A stretch of 5,770 nucleotides of DNA from Candidatus Pelagibacterales bacterium (GTDB lineage Bacteria; Pseudomonadota; Alphaproteobacteria; TMED109): assembly GCA_002714055.1 (NCBI GenBank), contig PAWH01000038.1:7773-13542 (forward strand), given 5' to 3'. The stretch's first letter is position 1; every line of letters starts with the position of its first letter. Positions 5,566-5,770 of the stretch are shown here, in pieces. The notes beneath the pieces were generated by a model. The model saw only the letters and a list, made by a program, of their open reading frames with translations. It searched no databases and had not been told where the DNA came from. The translations under genes and the position numbers were made by a program.

Positions 5566-5770
5566 TTAAATTGCGTATAGCAATTCAAATGGACCCTTTA
5601 AATAAACTCCATCATGAATCTGATAGTTCATTGATATTAGCTAAAGAAGCTCAAAATAGAGGTCATAAAATATTTATATATGAACCAAAAGATTTAACGC
5701 TTATAGATAATCAATTATTTGCAAATGTATCTTCATTAAAAATAGAGAAAAAAAATAAATATACTTTCAA
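5562..5770 (+). CDS. gshB: Glutathione synthetase, N-terminal fragment cut by window edge
   Basis: ATP-dependent ligase joining gamma-glutamylcysteine and glycine to make glutathione in the cytoplasm. Only 69 complete codons are visible of about 310-320. The N-terminus follows the GshB pattern: MIKLRIAIQMDPL (1-13, the first strand with the MDP motif), then DSSLILAKEAQNRGHKIF (21-38), corresponding to DSSFAMLLEAQRRGYE in E. coli, and a YEPKDLTLIDNQL segment (40-52) matching the region that ends in DLYLING. The ATG overlaps the dolP stop in an ATGA arrangement, implying translational coupling and a shared transcript with rsmI and dolP. The ATP-grasp catalytic domain lies outside the window, so completeness cannot be judged. 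Confidence 0.93.
   Translation, partial: MIKLRIAIQMDPLNKLHHESDSSLILAKEAQNRGHKIFIYEPKDLTLIDNQLFANVSSLKIEKKNKYTF

Overview
The window is strongly AT-rich, with long A and T homopolymers, Lys/Ile/Asn-heavy proteins and gaps of only a few bases between most genes. This small-genome style, together with alphaproteobacterial-type DnaK, GrpE and RdgB sequences, suggests a streamlined alphaproteobacterium, most likely Pelagibacterales (SAR11) or a close relative. That placement is inferred from protein motifs and gene order, not from a database search.

Layout from left to right: the minus strand carries a grpE-dnaK chaperone operon, with dnaK running off the left edge. Divergent from grpE, across a 60-bp gap that holds a perfect 9-bp inverted repeat, is rdgB (nucleotide-pool house-cleaning pyrophosphatase). 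It converges on a minus-strand gene for a periplasmic LppC/LpoA-like (penicillin-binding protein activator) protein, and the two genes overlap by 4 bp at their stop codons. Only 18 bp separates the start of that gene from the divergent start of rsmI (16S rRNA 2'-O-methyltransferase). rsmI is followed by a dual-BON-domain lipoprotein gene of the DolP (YraP) type and then by gshB (glutathione synthetase), which is translationally coupled through an ATGA overlap and cut by the right edge. No stretch over 300 bp lacks a gene. I see no tRNA, rRNA, CRISPR array or mobile element.

The block LppC-like <-> rsmI -> dolP-like resembles the E. coli yraM(lpoA) / yraL(rsmI) / yraP(dolP) neighbourhood, but without yraN and diaA and with gshB attached downstream. 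This supports calling the BON lipoprotein DolP-like and the periplasmic protein LpoA/LppC-like. The genes cover proteostasis, nucleotide-pool sanitation, cell-envelope maintenance, ribosome modification and thiol metabolism, all ordinary housekeeping. I found no convincing new multi-gene system. The points most worth checking are the inverted repeat between grpE and rdgB, the LppC-like protein's lack of a lipobox cysteine, the 13-A tract inside rsmI, and the reduced yra-type locus.
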